Origin: Allosphingosinicella sp042666435
GTDB lineage: Bacteria > Pseudomonadota > Alphaproteobacteria > Sphingomonadales > Sphingomonadaceae
Length of the DNA: 64,000 nucleotides
Assembly: GCF_042666435.1 (NCBI RefSeq)
Contig: NZ_JBHTDC010000001.1
Location: forward strand, 992,001 to 1,056,000
Direction: 5' to 3'
The translations under genes were made by a program, and so were the position numbers. The notes under the pieces were generated by a model that made no database searches, was not told the DNA's origin, and saw nothing but the letters and a program-made list of their open reading frames with translations. Numbering within the stretch: position 1 is the stretch's first letter; the number at the start of each line of letters is the position of its first letter. Positions 33,198 through 42,316 of this stretch are shown piece by piece.

Positions 33198-33728
33198 TCA
33201 GAACGGCCCGTGAATCGCATATTGGACGATGAAGGCGATGAAGCTGGCGATCAGGCCGGCGAGGAAGATGCGATAGGCATAGCCCAAAAGCCGGTACTTC
33301 TTGCGGGCGAGGACGATGCCGTTCTGATAGATGTCGCGCGCCATCGTGCGGTAGATGGCGTCCTCGCTGCGCAGCCGCCCGGTCAGCTGCTCCAGATAAT
33401 CGTCCTCCTCGAGCTGGGTGAACGATCCGAAGAAGAGCAGGTTGACGCCGCCGGCGCGCTTGTAGCGCGTGGCCGGCAGCACCGCGAGTACCGCGCAGAC
33501 CGCCGAGAAGAAGGCCGAGGCGCCGAGGATCAGCAGCGGAATCGGCACCATCGATCCGCGCGACTGGCCGATGGTGATGGTGAAGATGACGAAGGTCGCC
33601 GCCATCAGGATGCTCGCCTTCTGATCGGCCATGGCCGAAAGCTGGAGATGGGCGAGCTGGGTCGTCCGCACCAGATGGACGGCGTTGGCTGGATACTTCA
33701 CCTCTTCGGTACGCTGATCTTCCGCCAT
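33198..33728 (-). CDS. PycTM-like membrane protein (DUF5706)
   Basis: 176 residues from the ATG of MAEDQRTEEV with GGAGGG five bases upstream. An N-terminal helix (HLVRTTQLAHLQLSAMADQK) leads into two close transmembrane helices (about 49-68 and 72-92), a cytoplasmic loop and a third hydrophobic segment near the C-terminus. The layout and the phrase LSxADxKASILM match the Pfam family of Pycsar effector PycTM, which disrupts membranes on cyclic pyrimidine signals. No cyclase gene is visible. It sits between the CerR-like gene and acp-spt, facing them. Confidence 0.75.
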   Translation of the reverse strand: MAEDQRTEEVKYPANAVHLVRTTQLAHLQLSAMADQKASILMAATFVIFTITIGQSRGSMVPIPLLILGASAFFSAVCAVLAVLPATRYKRAGGVNLLFFGSFTQLEEDDYLEQLTGRLRSEDAIYRTMARDIYQNGIVLARKKYRLLGYAYRIFLAGLIASFIAFIVQYAIHGPF

Positions 33729-33853
33729 TCTTCCCTCCGGCGACGACAGGCGACCATCGCACGACGGCCTCGCCCTTGCCAAGCATCCCGCGAAAGCCCG
33801 ATTTCGGCCCTATTCGCTTGGCAGGGGGTGGCAACGGACATAAAGGGGCGCGC

Positions 33854-34102
33854 ATGACCGACAGAGACGAGACCTTCGCCAAGGTGGCCGAATTGATCGC
33901 GCCCTTCAACAAGAAGGGCGTCGCGCTCGCCGAGACGACGACCTTCGCGGGCGACCTCGAATGGGACAGCCTGACCGTAATGGACTTCGTCGCCGCGATC
34001 GAGGACGAGTTCGACATCCTCATCACCATGAACCAGCAGGCCGAGATCGAGACCGTCGGGCAGCTCGTCGACGCCGTCGAAGAGCTCAAGAACGACGGAT
34101 GA
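33854..34102 (+). CDS. Acyl carrier protein (sphingolipid-type)
   Basis: 82 residues from ATG 33854; the upstream extension of the open frame is rejected. The phosphopantetheine site is LEWDSLTVMDF (Ser in DSL). The sequence differs clearly from housekeeping AcpP. It overlaps spt by four bases, so the pair is coupled. A dedicated ACP next to SPT is known from Caulobacter and Zymomonas, where it is thought to deliver the acyl chain. Confidence 0.92.
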   Translation: MTDRDETFAKVAELIAPFNKKGVALAETTTFAGDLEWDSLTVMDFVAAIEDEFDILITMNQQAEIETVGQLVDAVEELKNDG

Positions 34103-35361
34103 CCGAGGCCGCCCGCACGCCGCACGATCCCGCCCGCGAGACCGCTGTCGGGACCGCCGCCGGAGACCTTTTCTCCAAGTTCGACCCGCTCATCGCCGAG
34201 CGCCAGGCGCTGCTCGACACCGGCGTGCGCGATCCGTTCGCGATCGTGATGGACGAGGTGCTCTCCCCCACCCTGGCGATGATCCAGGGCAAGGAGACGA
34301 TCCTGCTCGGCACCTATAATTATATGGGCATGACCTTCGATCCCGACGTGATCGCGGCGGGCAAGAAGGCGCTCGACGATTATGGCTCGGGCACCACCGG
34401 CAGCCGCGTCCTCAATGGCACGTACCAGGGCCACAAGGAATGCGAGGACGCGCTCAAGGAATTTTACGGCACGAAATACGCCATGGTCTTCTCGACCGGC
34501 TACCAGGCCAATCTCGGCCTCATGTCGACCATCGCCGGCAAGGACGATTACATCATCCTCGACGCCGACAGCCATGCGTCCATCTATGACGGCTGCGCGC
34601 TCGGCAACGCCAACATCGTCCGTTTTCGCCACAACAATGTCGAGGATCTCGACAAGCGCCTCGGCCGGCTCCCCTCCGAAGGCGGCCGCCTGGTCGTGCT
34701 CGAAGGCGTCTATTCGATGCTCGGCGATATCGCGCCCCTGAAGGAGATGGTGGCGGTCGCGCGAAAGCATGGCGCCATGATCGCGGTCGACGAGGCGCAC
34801 GGCATGGGCTTCTTCGGCGCCAACGGGCGAGGCGTGTTCGAGGAGGCCGGCGTCGAGGCGGACGTCGATTTCGTCGTCGGCACCTTCTCCAAATCGGTCG
34901 GCACGGTCGGCGGGTTCATCGTCTCGAACCATCCCAAGTTCGAGGTGCTGCGCCTCGTCTGCCGCCCCTATGTCTTCACCGCCTCTTTGCCGCCCTCGGT
35001 GGTGGCGACGGCGGCGACCTCGATCCGCAAGCTGATGCATGCCGGCGACAAGCGGGCGCATCTGTGGGAAAACAGCAAGCGCCTGCACAAGGGGCTGCGC
35101 GATCTCGGCTTCGACATCGCCACCAGGGAAGCCGAATCCGCGATCATCGCCATCCTCCTTCCCGATCAGGAGAAAGCGGTCGGCATGTGGCAGGCGCTGC
35201 TTGAGCAAGGCGTCTACGTCAACATGGCCCGCCCCCCCGCGACCCCGGCCGGCATGTATCTGCTGCGCTGCTCGCTCTGCGCCGAGCATACAAGCGACCA
35301 GGTCGGCCGCATCCTCGCCATGTTCGCGACCGCCGGTCGCGCCACCGGCTGCATCGCCTGA
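34099..35361 (+). CDS. spt: Serine palmitoyltransferase
   Basis: 420 residues, identical in length to the Sphingomonas paucimobilis enzyme. Catalyses condensation of L-serine with palmitoyl thioester to 3-ketosphinganine, the first step of sphingolipid synthesis. PLP site residues fall at the same numbers: His159 (DSHAS), Asp231 and His234 (DEAHG) and Lys265 (GTFSKSVGTVGG). A fold-type I, soluble homodimer. Coupled to the ACP gene upstream; a hybrid kinase gene follows 42 bp downstream. Confidence 0.97.
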   Translation: MTEAARTPHDPARETAVGTAAGDLFSKFDPLIAERQALLDTGVRDPFAIVMDEVLSPTLAMIQGKETILLGTYNYMGMTFDPDVIAAGKKALDDYGSGTTGSRVLNGTYQGHKECEDALKEFYGTKYAMVFSTGYQANLGLMSTIAGKDDYIILDADSHASIYDGCALGNANIVRFRHNNVEDLDKRLGRLPSEGGRLVVLEGVYSMLGDIAPLKEMVAVARKHGAMIAVDEAHGMGFFGANGRGVFEEAGVEADVDFVVGTFSKSVGTVGGFIVSNHPKFEVLRLVCRPYVFTASLPPSVVATAATSIRKLMHAGDKRAHLWENSKRLHKGLRDLGFDIATREAESAIIAILLPDQEKAVGMWQALLEQGVYVNMARPPATPAGMYLLRCSLCAEHTSDQVGRILAMFATAGRATGCIA

Positions 35362-35403
35362 GCCTTCCCAAGTCGCTTCCAACACGCCGGGCCATCCTTT
35401 AGG

Positions 35404-37425
35404 ATGGCAGGCACGATGGCGATGGAAGACATGGACGCCGCGCCGGACAAAGAGCATTCCGGCTCGTGGCGGCGCGGCTGGGCGAGCGCCGGCGCGATCG
35501 TCGCGACCATCGCGCTCATCCTGCTCGTCGTCATGGTCACCCTCTCCAACCGCGCCCGCGACGAGGCGCTGCGGTGGGAGCGCCACACCTATGACGTGAT
35601 GCTGCTCACCCGCACCGTCGATGCCACGATGGCGCGATCCGAGGCGGCGCTCGGGCGCTTCGTCCTCGACGAGGAACAGGCCACCGGCTCGCTTTACTAT
35701 AATGAATGGCGCCGCGCGGGTCGCCAGATCGGCCAGCTGCGCCGGCTGGTGCGCGAGCCGGAGCAGCGGCAGCGGGTCGAGGAGCTGAGGGCGCTCTACG
35801 ACGAGCGCGGCGCGGAGCTGGCGGCGGCGGCGAGCCGAGCCGCCACCAAGCGCGACAGCGGCGGCGTCCCGCTCTTCTACCAAGCCGGCCGTTCGCCCAC
35901 CGGCCCCGCCTTGCGCGCCAAGCTCGACGAGATCGCCACCAACGAGCAGCAAAGGTTGCGCGAACGAATGGCCGAGACGCGGATGTTCGACGAGGAAGCG
36001 GACAAGTTCACCGAATGGCTCGGCTGGCTGGGCGTGCTGATCGGCATCGGCGCGATCGTCCTCGGCCTGCTCGCCTATCGCGCGATCAGCGAACGCCTCG
36101 TCGCCCGGGAGGAAGCGGATACCGAATCGAACCGGGCCATGGCGCTCGAACGCGCGGTCCAGGAGCGCACCCGCGAGCTGCGCGACGCCAATGAGCGGCT
36201 CCGCGCCGAAGGCGTCGAGCGCGCCGCCGCCGAGGCCCAGCTCCGCCAGGTCCAGAAGATGGAGGCCGTAGGGCAATTGACCGGCGGCATCGCGCACGAT
36301 TTCAACAATATGCTCGCGGTCGTCGTCGGCGGTCTCGATCTCGCCAGGCGCAAGCTGCGCGGCCCGAGGCGCGAGGTCGAGCTCCACCTCGACAACGCCA
36401 TGGAAGGCGCGACCCGCGCCGCCGCCCTCACCCGCCGCCTGCTCGCCTTCGCCCGTTCCGAGCCGCTGCTGCCGCAAGGCATCGCGCCCGCCGCTTTGGT
36501 CGAGAACATGCTCGACCTGGTCGACCGCTCGATCGGCGAGCGGATCGCCGTCCAGACGCGCTTCGCCGAGGAACCCTGGCGGGTCTGGGCCGACCCCAAC
36601 CAGCTCGAAAACGCCATCCTCAACCTGTGCGTCAACGCGCGCGACGCGATGCACGGACAGGGCGAGCTGACCATCGCCATCGAGAATGTCGGCCTGGCCG
36701 CTGGCGAGGCCGGAGAGCTGGACGCCGGCGATTATGTCCGCATCAGCGTCTCCGACACCGGCACCGGCATCGCGCCCGAGCATCTCGAGCGCGTGTTTGA
36801 GCCCTTCTTCACCACCAAGCCGGTCGGCAAGGGCACCGGCCTCGGCCTCAGCCAGATATTCGGCTTCGCCCGTCAGTCGGGCGGCGACGTCACCATCCAG
36901 TCCGCCGAAAATGCCGGCACCATTGTGTCGCTCTATCTGCCGCGTTCGCTCCGCGCCGAAAAGGAGCTCGCCATCGGCGACGGGCTTCCCGTCGAATCCG
37001 GGCAACCGCCGGCCGCGCCCGTGGGCACCTCGATCCTGGTCGTCGAGGACGATCCGCGCGTCAGCCGTTCCACCGTCAGCGCGCTGGAGGAATTGGGCTA
37101 CGCCCCGACCGCCTGCGCGAGCGGCGAGGAAGCGCTCGCCTTGCTGGAGCAGGAGCCCGGCATCCAGCTGGTCATCACCGACGTGATGATGCCCGAAATG
37201 ACCGGCCCCGAGCTGGTCCGCATCGTCTCCGAACGTTATCCGGGCATGGCCGTGCTGTTCGTCACCGGTTTCGTCGGCGAGACCGGCGAGACCAACGAGC
37301 TGGCCGGCCACGACATATTGCGCAAGCCGTTCACCGTCGCCGCTTTGTCGGACGCCGTCGCCGCCGCCCTCGCCCACCGCCTCAGCGGATCGCCCCGCGC
37401 CGCAGCAAGCGCGGCAGCAGGGTGA
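35404..37425 (+). CDS. Hybrid histidine kinase with CHASE3-like sensor
   Basis: 673 residues. Two transmembrane helices (about 26-48 and 200-222) enclose a helical periplasmic domain of CHASE3 type (TYDVMLLTRTVDATMARSEA). Then come a coiled coil, HisKA with GGIAHDFNNMLA, an HATPase (NLCVNARDAM, DTGTGIAPEH, GTGLGLSQ) and a receiver at about 540-655 with Asp in ITDVMMPEMTG and Lys in LRKPF. The partner regulator is not adjacent. ATG 35416 is an alternative start. The 3' end overlaps the convergent gene by 44 bp. Confidence 0.92.
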   Translation: MAGTMAMEDMDAAPDKEHSGSWRRGWASAGAIVATIALILLVVMVTLSNRARDEALRWERHTYDVMLLTRTVDATMARSEAALGRFVLDEEQATGSLYYNEWRRAGRQIGQLRRLVREPEQRQRVEELRALYDERGAELAAAASRAATKRDSGGVPLFYQAGRSPTGPALRAKLDEIATNEQQRLRERMAETRMFDEEADKFTEWLGWLGVLIGIGAIVLGLLAYRAISERLVAREEADTESNRAMALERAVQERTRELRDANERLRAEGVERAAAEAQLRQVQKMEAVGQLTGGIAHDFNNMLAVVVGGLDLARRKLRGPRREVELHLDNAMEGATRAAALTRRLLAFARSEPLLPQGIAPAALVENMLDLVDRSIGERIAVQTRFAEEPWRVWADPNQLENAILNLCVNARDAMHGQGELTIAIENVGLAAGEAGELDAGDYVRISVSDTGTGIAPEHLERVFEPFFTTKPVGKGTGLGLSQIFGFARQSGGDVTIQSAENAGTIVSLYLPRSLRAEKELAIGDGLPVESGQPPAAPVGTSILVVEDDPRVSRSTVSALEELGYAPTACASGEEALALLEQEPGIQLVITDVMMPEMTGPELVRIVSERYPGMAVLFVTGFVGETGETNELAGHDILRKPFTVAALSDAVAAALAHRLSGSPRAAASAAAG

Positions 37426-38287
37426 GCGCGCCGAGCAACGGCCAGCGCCGCTGCCACGACTTGATCCGGATGTCCGTGCCGGCGTGGCGGTTGATCTTCC
37501 AGGCGATGTAATCGACCCCTCCGGCGAAGGTCAGGCTCGCCTTCGCCAGCCGCGCCACGCTGAGCAGCTTGCCTTTGCGCTGGCTGCGCCGCCAGCGCCG
37601 CCGCGCCGCGTCGATCGGCGGCAAGGCGATGACCTGCTCGTCGATAATCATCTCCCCAAACCGCCGGTAGCGATCCGGATCGCCATCGACGAGGGAGTGC
37701 GCCCGACCGTCGCGCTCCGCCCGCAGCTCCGCGCCATAGGTCAGCCGAAAGCCTTCGCGGAACACCGCCAGCGGCTCGTCGCGCTCCCCCGCCGGCATTG
37801 CGGGCCGCGTCAGCGCGAACAAGGTCGGCGCCGCCTCGGCCACGCTGGCGACCGTCCGTTCCCGCGCGGCTCCATCCGCGGTCCAAACCAGCCGCGCCGG
37901 CTGGGCGAACCGCGCCCAGACCGAGACGCTTCGCGCGCGCTCGCTGCATTCACGCGCGAAATCCGCTTCGCTCAGCACCGCATATTTGGCGGCGAGGCCG
38001 TCATGCTCGAACGGGAACACATTGGGCGGCAGCAGGCGATTGGCCCGCGCCAGCCAGCTCTTCCCATAAGCGTCGGCGTAGCGCGATACGATCAGGTAGA
38101 AATCGAGCATCTGCCCGTCGAGATCGGCGGTGCGAAGGCACGATCCGTAGAAAAGAACCGCCCGTGCACCTTGCGGATATTCCGCTGCGACCGCCGCCGC
38201 CATGGCCGCCACGCGCGGGTCGACCGGCACGGCCAGCTCGGCGGCGACGAGATGATGAAGTGCGGAGGATGAAGCGATCAATTTCAC
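37382..38287 (-). CDS. Tam41-like nucleotidyltransferase (CDP-diacylglycerol-synthase type)
   Basis: 301 residues if GTG 38287 is the start; the longer frame translates a REP palindrome (DSSFRWND) and is rejected. The N-terminal half resembles Tam41/Mmp37: AVLFYGSCLR (nucleotidyltransferase GS motif), GQMLDFYLIVSRYADAYGKS, RLLPPNVFPFEHDGLAAKYA, VLS. Mitochondrial Tam41 makes CDP-diacylglycerol from phosphatidate. Next to a lipid kinase of ceramide-kinase type, a CTP-dependent activation of ceramide phosphate or another phosphorylated lipid is plausible, but that is inference. Confidence 0.72.
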   Translation of the reverse strand: MKLIASSSALHHLVAAELAVPVDPRVAAMAAAVAAEYPQGARAVLFYGSCLRTADLDGQMLDFYLIVSRYADAYGKSWLARANRLLPPNVFPFEHDGLAAKYAVLSEADFARECSERARSVSVWARFAQPARLVWTADGAARERTVASVAEAAPTLFALTRPAMPAGERDEPLAVFREGFRLTYGAELRAERDGRAHSLVDGDPDRYRRFGEMIIDEQVIALPPIDAARRRWRRSQRKGKLLSVARLAKASLTFAGGVDYIAWKINRHAGTDIRIKSWQRRWPLLGALTLLPRLLRRGAIR

Positions 38288-38289
38288 AC

Positions 38290-38372
38290 CGTCATTCCAG
38301 CGGAAGCTGGAATCTCCCTGCCTGTCTGCCAATCTTCAATACAGGAGATTCCAGCTTTCGCTGGAATGACGA
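38290..38372 (+). repeat. Long inverted repeat (GTCATTCCAGC family)
   Basis: GTCATTCCAGCGGAAGCTGG plus AATCTCC on the left and GGAGATTCCAGC, GCTGGAATGAC on the right, enclosing about 30 bp. A nearly perfect hairpin between the Tam41-like gene and the lipid kinase gene. Confidence 0.85.
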
Positions 38373-38384
38373 GAAACAATATTG

Positions 38385-39374
38385 TTACGCCGCCAGCCGC
38401 AGGAACGGCACCGGCGCGGTCGGCTTGAGCACGATCGGTCGATCGGTTCGCGCCTCGAACAGCTCGCCGTCGAGGATGACGCTCGAACGGTCGCTTTCGA
38501 TGCGGATCTCGTCGCCGCGCTCGAGATGGACGCCCGAGACGCCGACCCGGCCGAGCCGCCCCCTCAGCGCGGCGAGCAGGACGTGGAACAAGGTCGAGCG
38601 GCCGCGCTCGATTACCATCAGCTGCATCGCCCCGACGGGAGAATCGGCGCCGGGCATGGTGCGGTTGAGCAAAAGGCGCTGGAGCGTCGTCACCATCAGC
38701 AGGGCGAAATGGCCCTGCATCTCGCCATGCTTCAATACTGAGACCTTCACCCGCGACGGCCTTGGCGGAAGGAACGCGGCCCGGAGGCCGAAGACGATCG
38801 ATACCATCACCGCCAGCATGGTGAGCGCGTGGCTGATCCCGTTGGGCAGGCCCAAAGGATAGATTTTGTGGCGGCAGTAAAGGATGATGTCGGCAAGGCC
38901 CGCGCCGCCCAGGAACATGCCGAGTACCGCCTTGCCGCCGACGCTGCCGTCGGAGAGCTGGATGAGCTCGCGGCTGACGATGTGCGGCGCCATGTCGCTG
39001 CGGGCGAGCTCCAGCACCCTCTTCAGCGCCACCAAAGGGTCGCCGCCCGAGCCGAGGTCGAGCGCGATGAGGTTGGTCTTGCCGTTGGGCAGCACCGCCA
39101 CCGGCGGCGGGCCGTCCGGATAATGGGCGCCGGAGAAATGGCCGCCGCGATAGATTTCGGTCAGCGCCGCCTGGACCGTGCCGTCGCCGCCATTGATGAC
39201 CAGCACCTTGGGATTGACCCGGGCGATGGTCCTCAATGCCGCGCCGATCTGGTTGACATGCTCCACCTCATAGTGGAAAATGTCCTTCTGCTCGGCGCAA
39301 AAGCTCCTCACGCTGGGAAGCACCGACCGGTTTCCGGTCGATCTCGGGTTGGAGAGGAGGGCGACGCGGGCCAT
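38385..39374 (-). CDS. Lipid kinase of the diacylglycerol kinase family, ceramide-kinase candidate
   Basis: 329 residues. The DAGK catalytic signature is present: ALLSNPRSTGN at the start, VINGGDGTVQAALTEI (GGDGT nucleotide motif) and VAVLPNGKTNLIALDL, followed by a C-terminal beta domain with LDGELFEA. Bacterial members phosphorylate diacylglycerol, undecaprenol or, in Caulobacter CpgB, ceramide. Position in a sphingolipid locus favours ceramide or glycosphingolipid phosphorylation. The DUF2141 gene upstream ends two bases before its start. Confidence 0.88.
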   Translation of the reverse strand: MARVALLSNPRSTGNRSVLPSVRSFCAEQKDIFHYEVEHVNQIGAALRTIARVNPKVLVINGGDGTVQAALTEIYRGGHFSGAHYPDGPPPVAVLPNGKTNLIALDLGSGGDPLVALKRVLELARSDMAPHIVSRELIQLSDGSVGGKAVLGMFLGGAGLADIILYCRHKIYPLGLPNGISHALTMLAVMVSIVFGLRAAFLPPRPSRVKVSVLKHGEMQGHFALLMVTTLQRLLLNRTMPGADSPVGAMQLMVIERGRSTLFHVLLAALRGRLGRVGVSGVHLERGDEIRIESDRSSVILDGELFEARTDRPIVLKPTAPVPFLRLAA

Positions 39375-39376
39375 GG

Positions 39377-39880
39377 TCAGCTGCGCTTGATCGGTCCGAC
39401 GGAAAGGCCCTGCTTGTAGTTGAGGATGACGTTCACCGGCCGCACGCTGTTGCCGATGGGGATCGTCACTTCATTATATTTGGGCTTCAGGTCGAAAAGC
39501 GAGATGTTCGGGTTGCGCGAGAAGCCGCCGCCGTCGCTCATCCCGGATTTGCCGTTGCCGTCGACGTCGTGGCGGACGGCGATCGCATAATTGCCCGCCT
39601 TGGGGACGGCGACGCAGACCCGCATCGCGCCCGAACCGGTCACCGGCAGGTCGATGCGGCGCAGCCACTTGCCCTTGACGAGGAAGTCGGAATTGCCCGG
39701 ATAGAGCTGGACGCGAAGGTTGCCGCCGCGGGTCTTGAAGCCGCTGACGCTGACAAGCACGGCCGGAGAGCTCGCGCCGGTCTTGCACGACGCCGCGTCG
39801 GGGCCGAGCGCGGCCTGGGCCGCGGCGGGCGCCGCGAAGGCCAAGGCGCCGGCGGCGATGGAGGACATCAGTTTGAACAT
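39377..39880 (-). CDS. DUF2141 exported protein
   Basis: 167 residues from the ATG of MFKLMSSIAAGALAFAAPAA with a cleavable signal (AAAQA). The mature part matches DUF2141: VLVSVSGFKTRGGNLRVQLY, PKAGNYAIAVRHDVDGNGK, MSDGGGFSRNPNISLFDLKP. Periplasmic, function unknown. It is two bases from the lipid kinase, so one operon. Confidence 0.88.
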   Translation of the reverse strand: MFKLMSSIAAGALAFAAPAAAQAALGPDAASCKTGASSPAVLVSVSGFKTRGGNLRVQLYPGNSDFLVKGKWLRRIDLPVTGSGAMRVCVAVPKAGNYAIAVRHDVDGNGKSGMSDGGGFSRNPNISLFDLKPKYNEVTIPIGNSVRPVNVILNYKQGLSVGPIKRS

Positions 39881-40007
39881 GACCAGTTCGCTCCTGGAAG
39901 CTATAGCCATGCGCGTCACGCGGGCATGGCCGGGTTGTCTCAAGCCCCCTTGCGCTTCGGAATCGAATATTCATGCGGCCAAAATATGGTCATGGGGCGT
40001 CTAAAAG

Positions 40008-41222
40008 TTGAGCATCGGCACGCTAACCGACCGGTATCTGGCCAGATTGATCGCGGTTCCGCTGATCGCGACCCTGGTCCTGTCGGCGATGCTGCTGCTG
40101 CTCGAGAAGATGCTGCGCCTGTTCGACTTCGTCGTCAGCGAGGGCGGGCCGGTCGGCGTCGTCTGGAAGATGCTCGCCAACATGATCCCCGAATATCTGG
40201 GGCTCGGCATCCCGATCGGCCTGATGCTGGGCATATTGCTCGCCTTCCGCCGGCTCGCGCTCTCCTCGGAGCTCGACACGTTGCGCGCGGTCGGCTTGAG
40301 CTACGGCCGGCTGCTGCGCGTGCCCTATCTCTACGCGGCGGCCCTGCTCCTCCTCAATCTCGGCATCGTCGGCTTCCTCCAGCCTTACGCCACCTACGCC
40401 TATGAAGGGCTCCAGTTCGAGCTCCGTTCCGGCGCGCTCGGCGCCTCGATCAAGGTCGGCGAGTTCAACCGGCTGGGCGAGCGCATGACCCTGCGCGTCG
40501 AGCGCAGCGACAATGAGGGGCGCGACCTTTCGGGCGTGTTCGTCCGCGCCGAGACCCGCGACGGCCGCACCCTGGCGGTGACCGCCGACAAGGGCACCTT
40601 CCTCGCCACCGACGATGCCGACACGATCATCCTCCGGCTGACGGAAGGGCGGCTGGTCCACGACGCGCCCGGCTACCGCGCGCCGCGCGTGCTGACCTTC
40701 GCCCGCCACGACCTTCCGATCGACCTCCCCGCGATCGAGAGCTTCCGCGGGCGCGGCGACGACAATGACGAGCTTACCCTCCCAGAGCTGGTGCGGATCG
40801 GCGGCAGCGACGCGGTGCCCGAGGAATTGCGCGACCGGACCCGCGCCAATTTCCACTTCCGCATGGTCGAGGTGGTGATGATGCTGCTGCTGCCGCTGGT
40901 CGCGGTGGCGCTGGCGGTGCCGCCCAAGCGCAGCACGTCGGGCCTCGGCATCTTCGTCTCGATCGTGATGGTGGTGACCTATCACAAGATCAACCAATAT
41001 GCCGAGCAGATGGGGGCGCAGGGGCGGATCGATCCCGTGATCGCGCTCTGGACCCCGTTCGCGATATTCGCCGCGCTCATCGTCTGGATGTACTGGACGC
41101 TCGCCCACAAGCCAGGCGGCCAGCCGATCGGGGCGCTGGAGCGCGTCTTCGCCAAGCTCGGCAAGGCGGTGCGGCGGATGCTCGGCATCGGCCGGCGGCG
41201 CGGCGCGGTGGCGGCCGAATGA
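40008..41222 (+). CDS. lptF: LPS-export ABC permease LptF
   Basis: 404 residues with a TTG start and no strong ribosome site; the first transmembrane helix begins directly after (LIAVPLIATLVLSAMLLLLE). YjgP/YjgQ fold: three N-terminal helices, a periplasmic beta-jellyroll (about 125-270) and three C-terminal helices (MVEVVMMLLLPLVAVALAVP). Inner-membrane half of the LptB2FG transporter. In sphingomonads that replace LPS with glycosphingolipid, the cargo may be the latter. Overlaps lptG by four bases. Confidence 0.93.
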   Translation: MSIGTLTDRYLARLIAVPLIATLVLSAMLLLLEKMLRLFDFVVSEGGPVGVVWKMLANMIPEYLGLGIPIGLMLGILLAFRRLALSSELDTLRAVGLSYGRLLRVPYLYAAALLLLNLGIVGFLQPYATYAYEGLQFELRSGALGASIKVGEFNRLGERMTLRVERSDNEGRDLSGVFVRAETRDGRTLAVTADKGTFLATDDADTIILRLTEGRLVHDAPGYRAPRVLTFARHDLPIDLPAIESFRGRGDDNDELTLPELVRIGGSDAVPEELRDRTRANFHFRMVEVVMMLLLPLVAVALAVPPKRSTSGLGIFVSIVMVVTYHKINQYAEQMGAQGRIDPVIALWTPFAIFAALIVWMYWTLAHKPGGQPIGALERVFAKLGKAVRRMLGIGRRRGAVAAE

Positions 41223-42316
41223 TCAACATCCACTTCTTCCCCTCGCGGCGGATCGCGCTCTACATGGCGAAGACCTTCGTGCTGCGCAGCATGGCCGTGC
41301 TCGTCGCCTTGGTGCTCATCCTCCAGACGCTCGACCTGCTGGGCGAATCCGGCAAGATATTGCGCCAGGCCGGCAATGGCGACAGCGACCTCTGGTATTA
41401 CGTCTCGCTGCGCTTCCCCCAATTGGTGGCGCGCTTCCTGCCTTTCTCGGTGCTCCTGGGAACCCTCATCACGCTTGCGACGATGAACCAGAATAGCGAG
41501 ATCGTCAGCATGAAGGCGGCCGGCATCTCGGCCCATCAGATCATCGCGCCCTTGGTGCTGGCGAGCTTCGCCATCGCCGCTTTGGCCTTCCTCTTTTCCG
41601 AGACGATCGTCACCCGCGCGACCGCCAAGCTCAACGACTGGCAGGCGGTCGACTATGGCCCGCTCGCGCCCGGCGACGGCGTCGCCGCCAACGCCTGGGT
41701 GCGCGCCGGCGACGACCTCATCCGCGCCGGGCAGGTGACCGGCGCCGGCGCCGGCACCCGCCTCCACGACGTCAGCCTCTACGACCGGGCGGGCGGAAGG
41801 CTGGTGGCGATCGTCACCGCCGAGCGCGCCCGACCGGCCGAGGGCGGATGGCGGCTGGATGAGGTCGAGCGTTTCGACGTCGTCACCACCGCCACCACCA
41901 GCGCGCCGTCGCTGGTCGCCGCCCGCGGCGTCACGCCGGACCAGTTCACCCTGGCCGACGTCAGGGCCGACGAGCAGGATATCGTCGCGCTCTCGCGCTC
42001 GATCGACGATCTCGAAGCCGCCGGGTTTCCGACCGACGCGCTGAAGGCCGGGCTGTGGCACAAGATATCGGGTCCGCTGTCGGCGGTGCTGATGCCGCTG
42101 CTCGCGGCGGTGGCGGCGTTCGGCCTCGCCCGGTCGGGCCAGCTCTTCGTCCGCGCGGTGATCGGCATGGGGCTTGGGTTCGCTTATTTCGTGGTCGACA
42201 ATTTCGCCCTCGCGATGGGCAATCTCGGCGCCTATCCGCCTCTGCTCGCCGCCTGGGCGCCGTTCGCTTTGTTCCTGCTCATCGGCGAGACGGTGCTGAT
42301 CCGGACCGAGGAATGA
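41219..42316 (+). CDS. lptG: LPS-export ABC permease LptG
   Basis: 365 residues. Same YjgQ topology: MAKTFVLRSMAVLVALVLIL helix 1, the coupling region RFPQLVARFLPFSVLLGTLI, periplasmic domain about 130-265, then LMPLLAAVAAFGLAR and the final helices (GFAYFVVDNFALAMGNLG). Partner of LptF. Translationally coupled on both sides (ATGA overlaps) to lptF and to the flippase gene. Confidence 0.93.
   Translation: MINIHFFPSRRIALYMAKTFVLRSMAVLVALVLILQTLDLLGESGKILRQAGNGDSDLWYYVSLRFPQLVARFLPFSVLLGTLITLATMNQNSEIVSMKAAGISAHQIIAPLVLASFAIAALAFLFSETIVTRATAKLNDWQAVDYGPLAPGDGVAANAWVRAGDDLIRAGQVTGAGAGTRLHDVSLYDRAGGRLVAIVTAERARPAEGGWRLDEVERFDVVTTATTSAPSLVAARGVTPDQFTLADVRADEQDIVALSRSIDDLEAAGFPTDALKAGLWHKISGPLSAVLMPLLAAVAAFGLARSGQLFVRAVIGMGLGFAYFVVDNFALAMGNLGAYPPLLAAWAPFALFLLIGETVLIRTEE

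Noticed and set aside
33145..37377. 1410-codon minus-strand open frame
   Set aside because: Its sequence is low-complexity and Asp/Gly/Arg-rich, and it is antisense to spt and the hybrid kinase; caused by high GC and codon bias.
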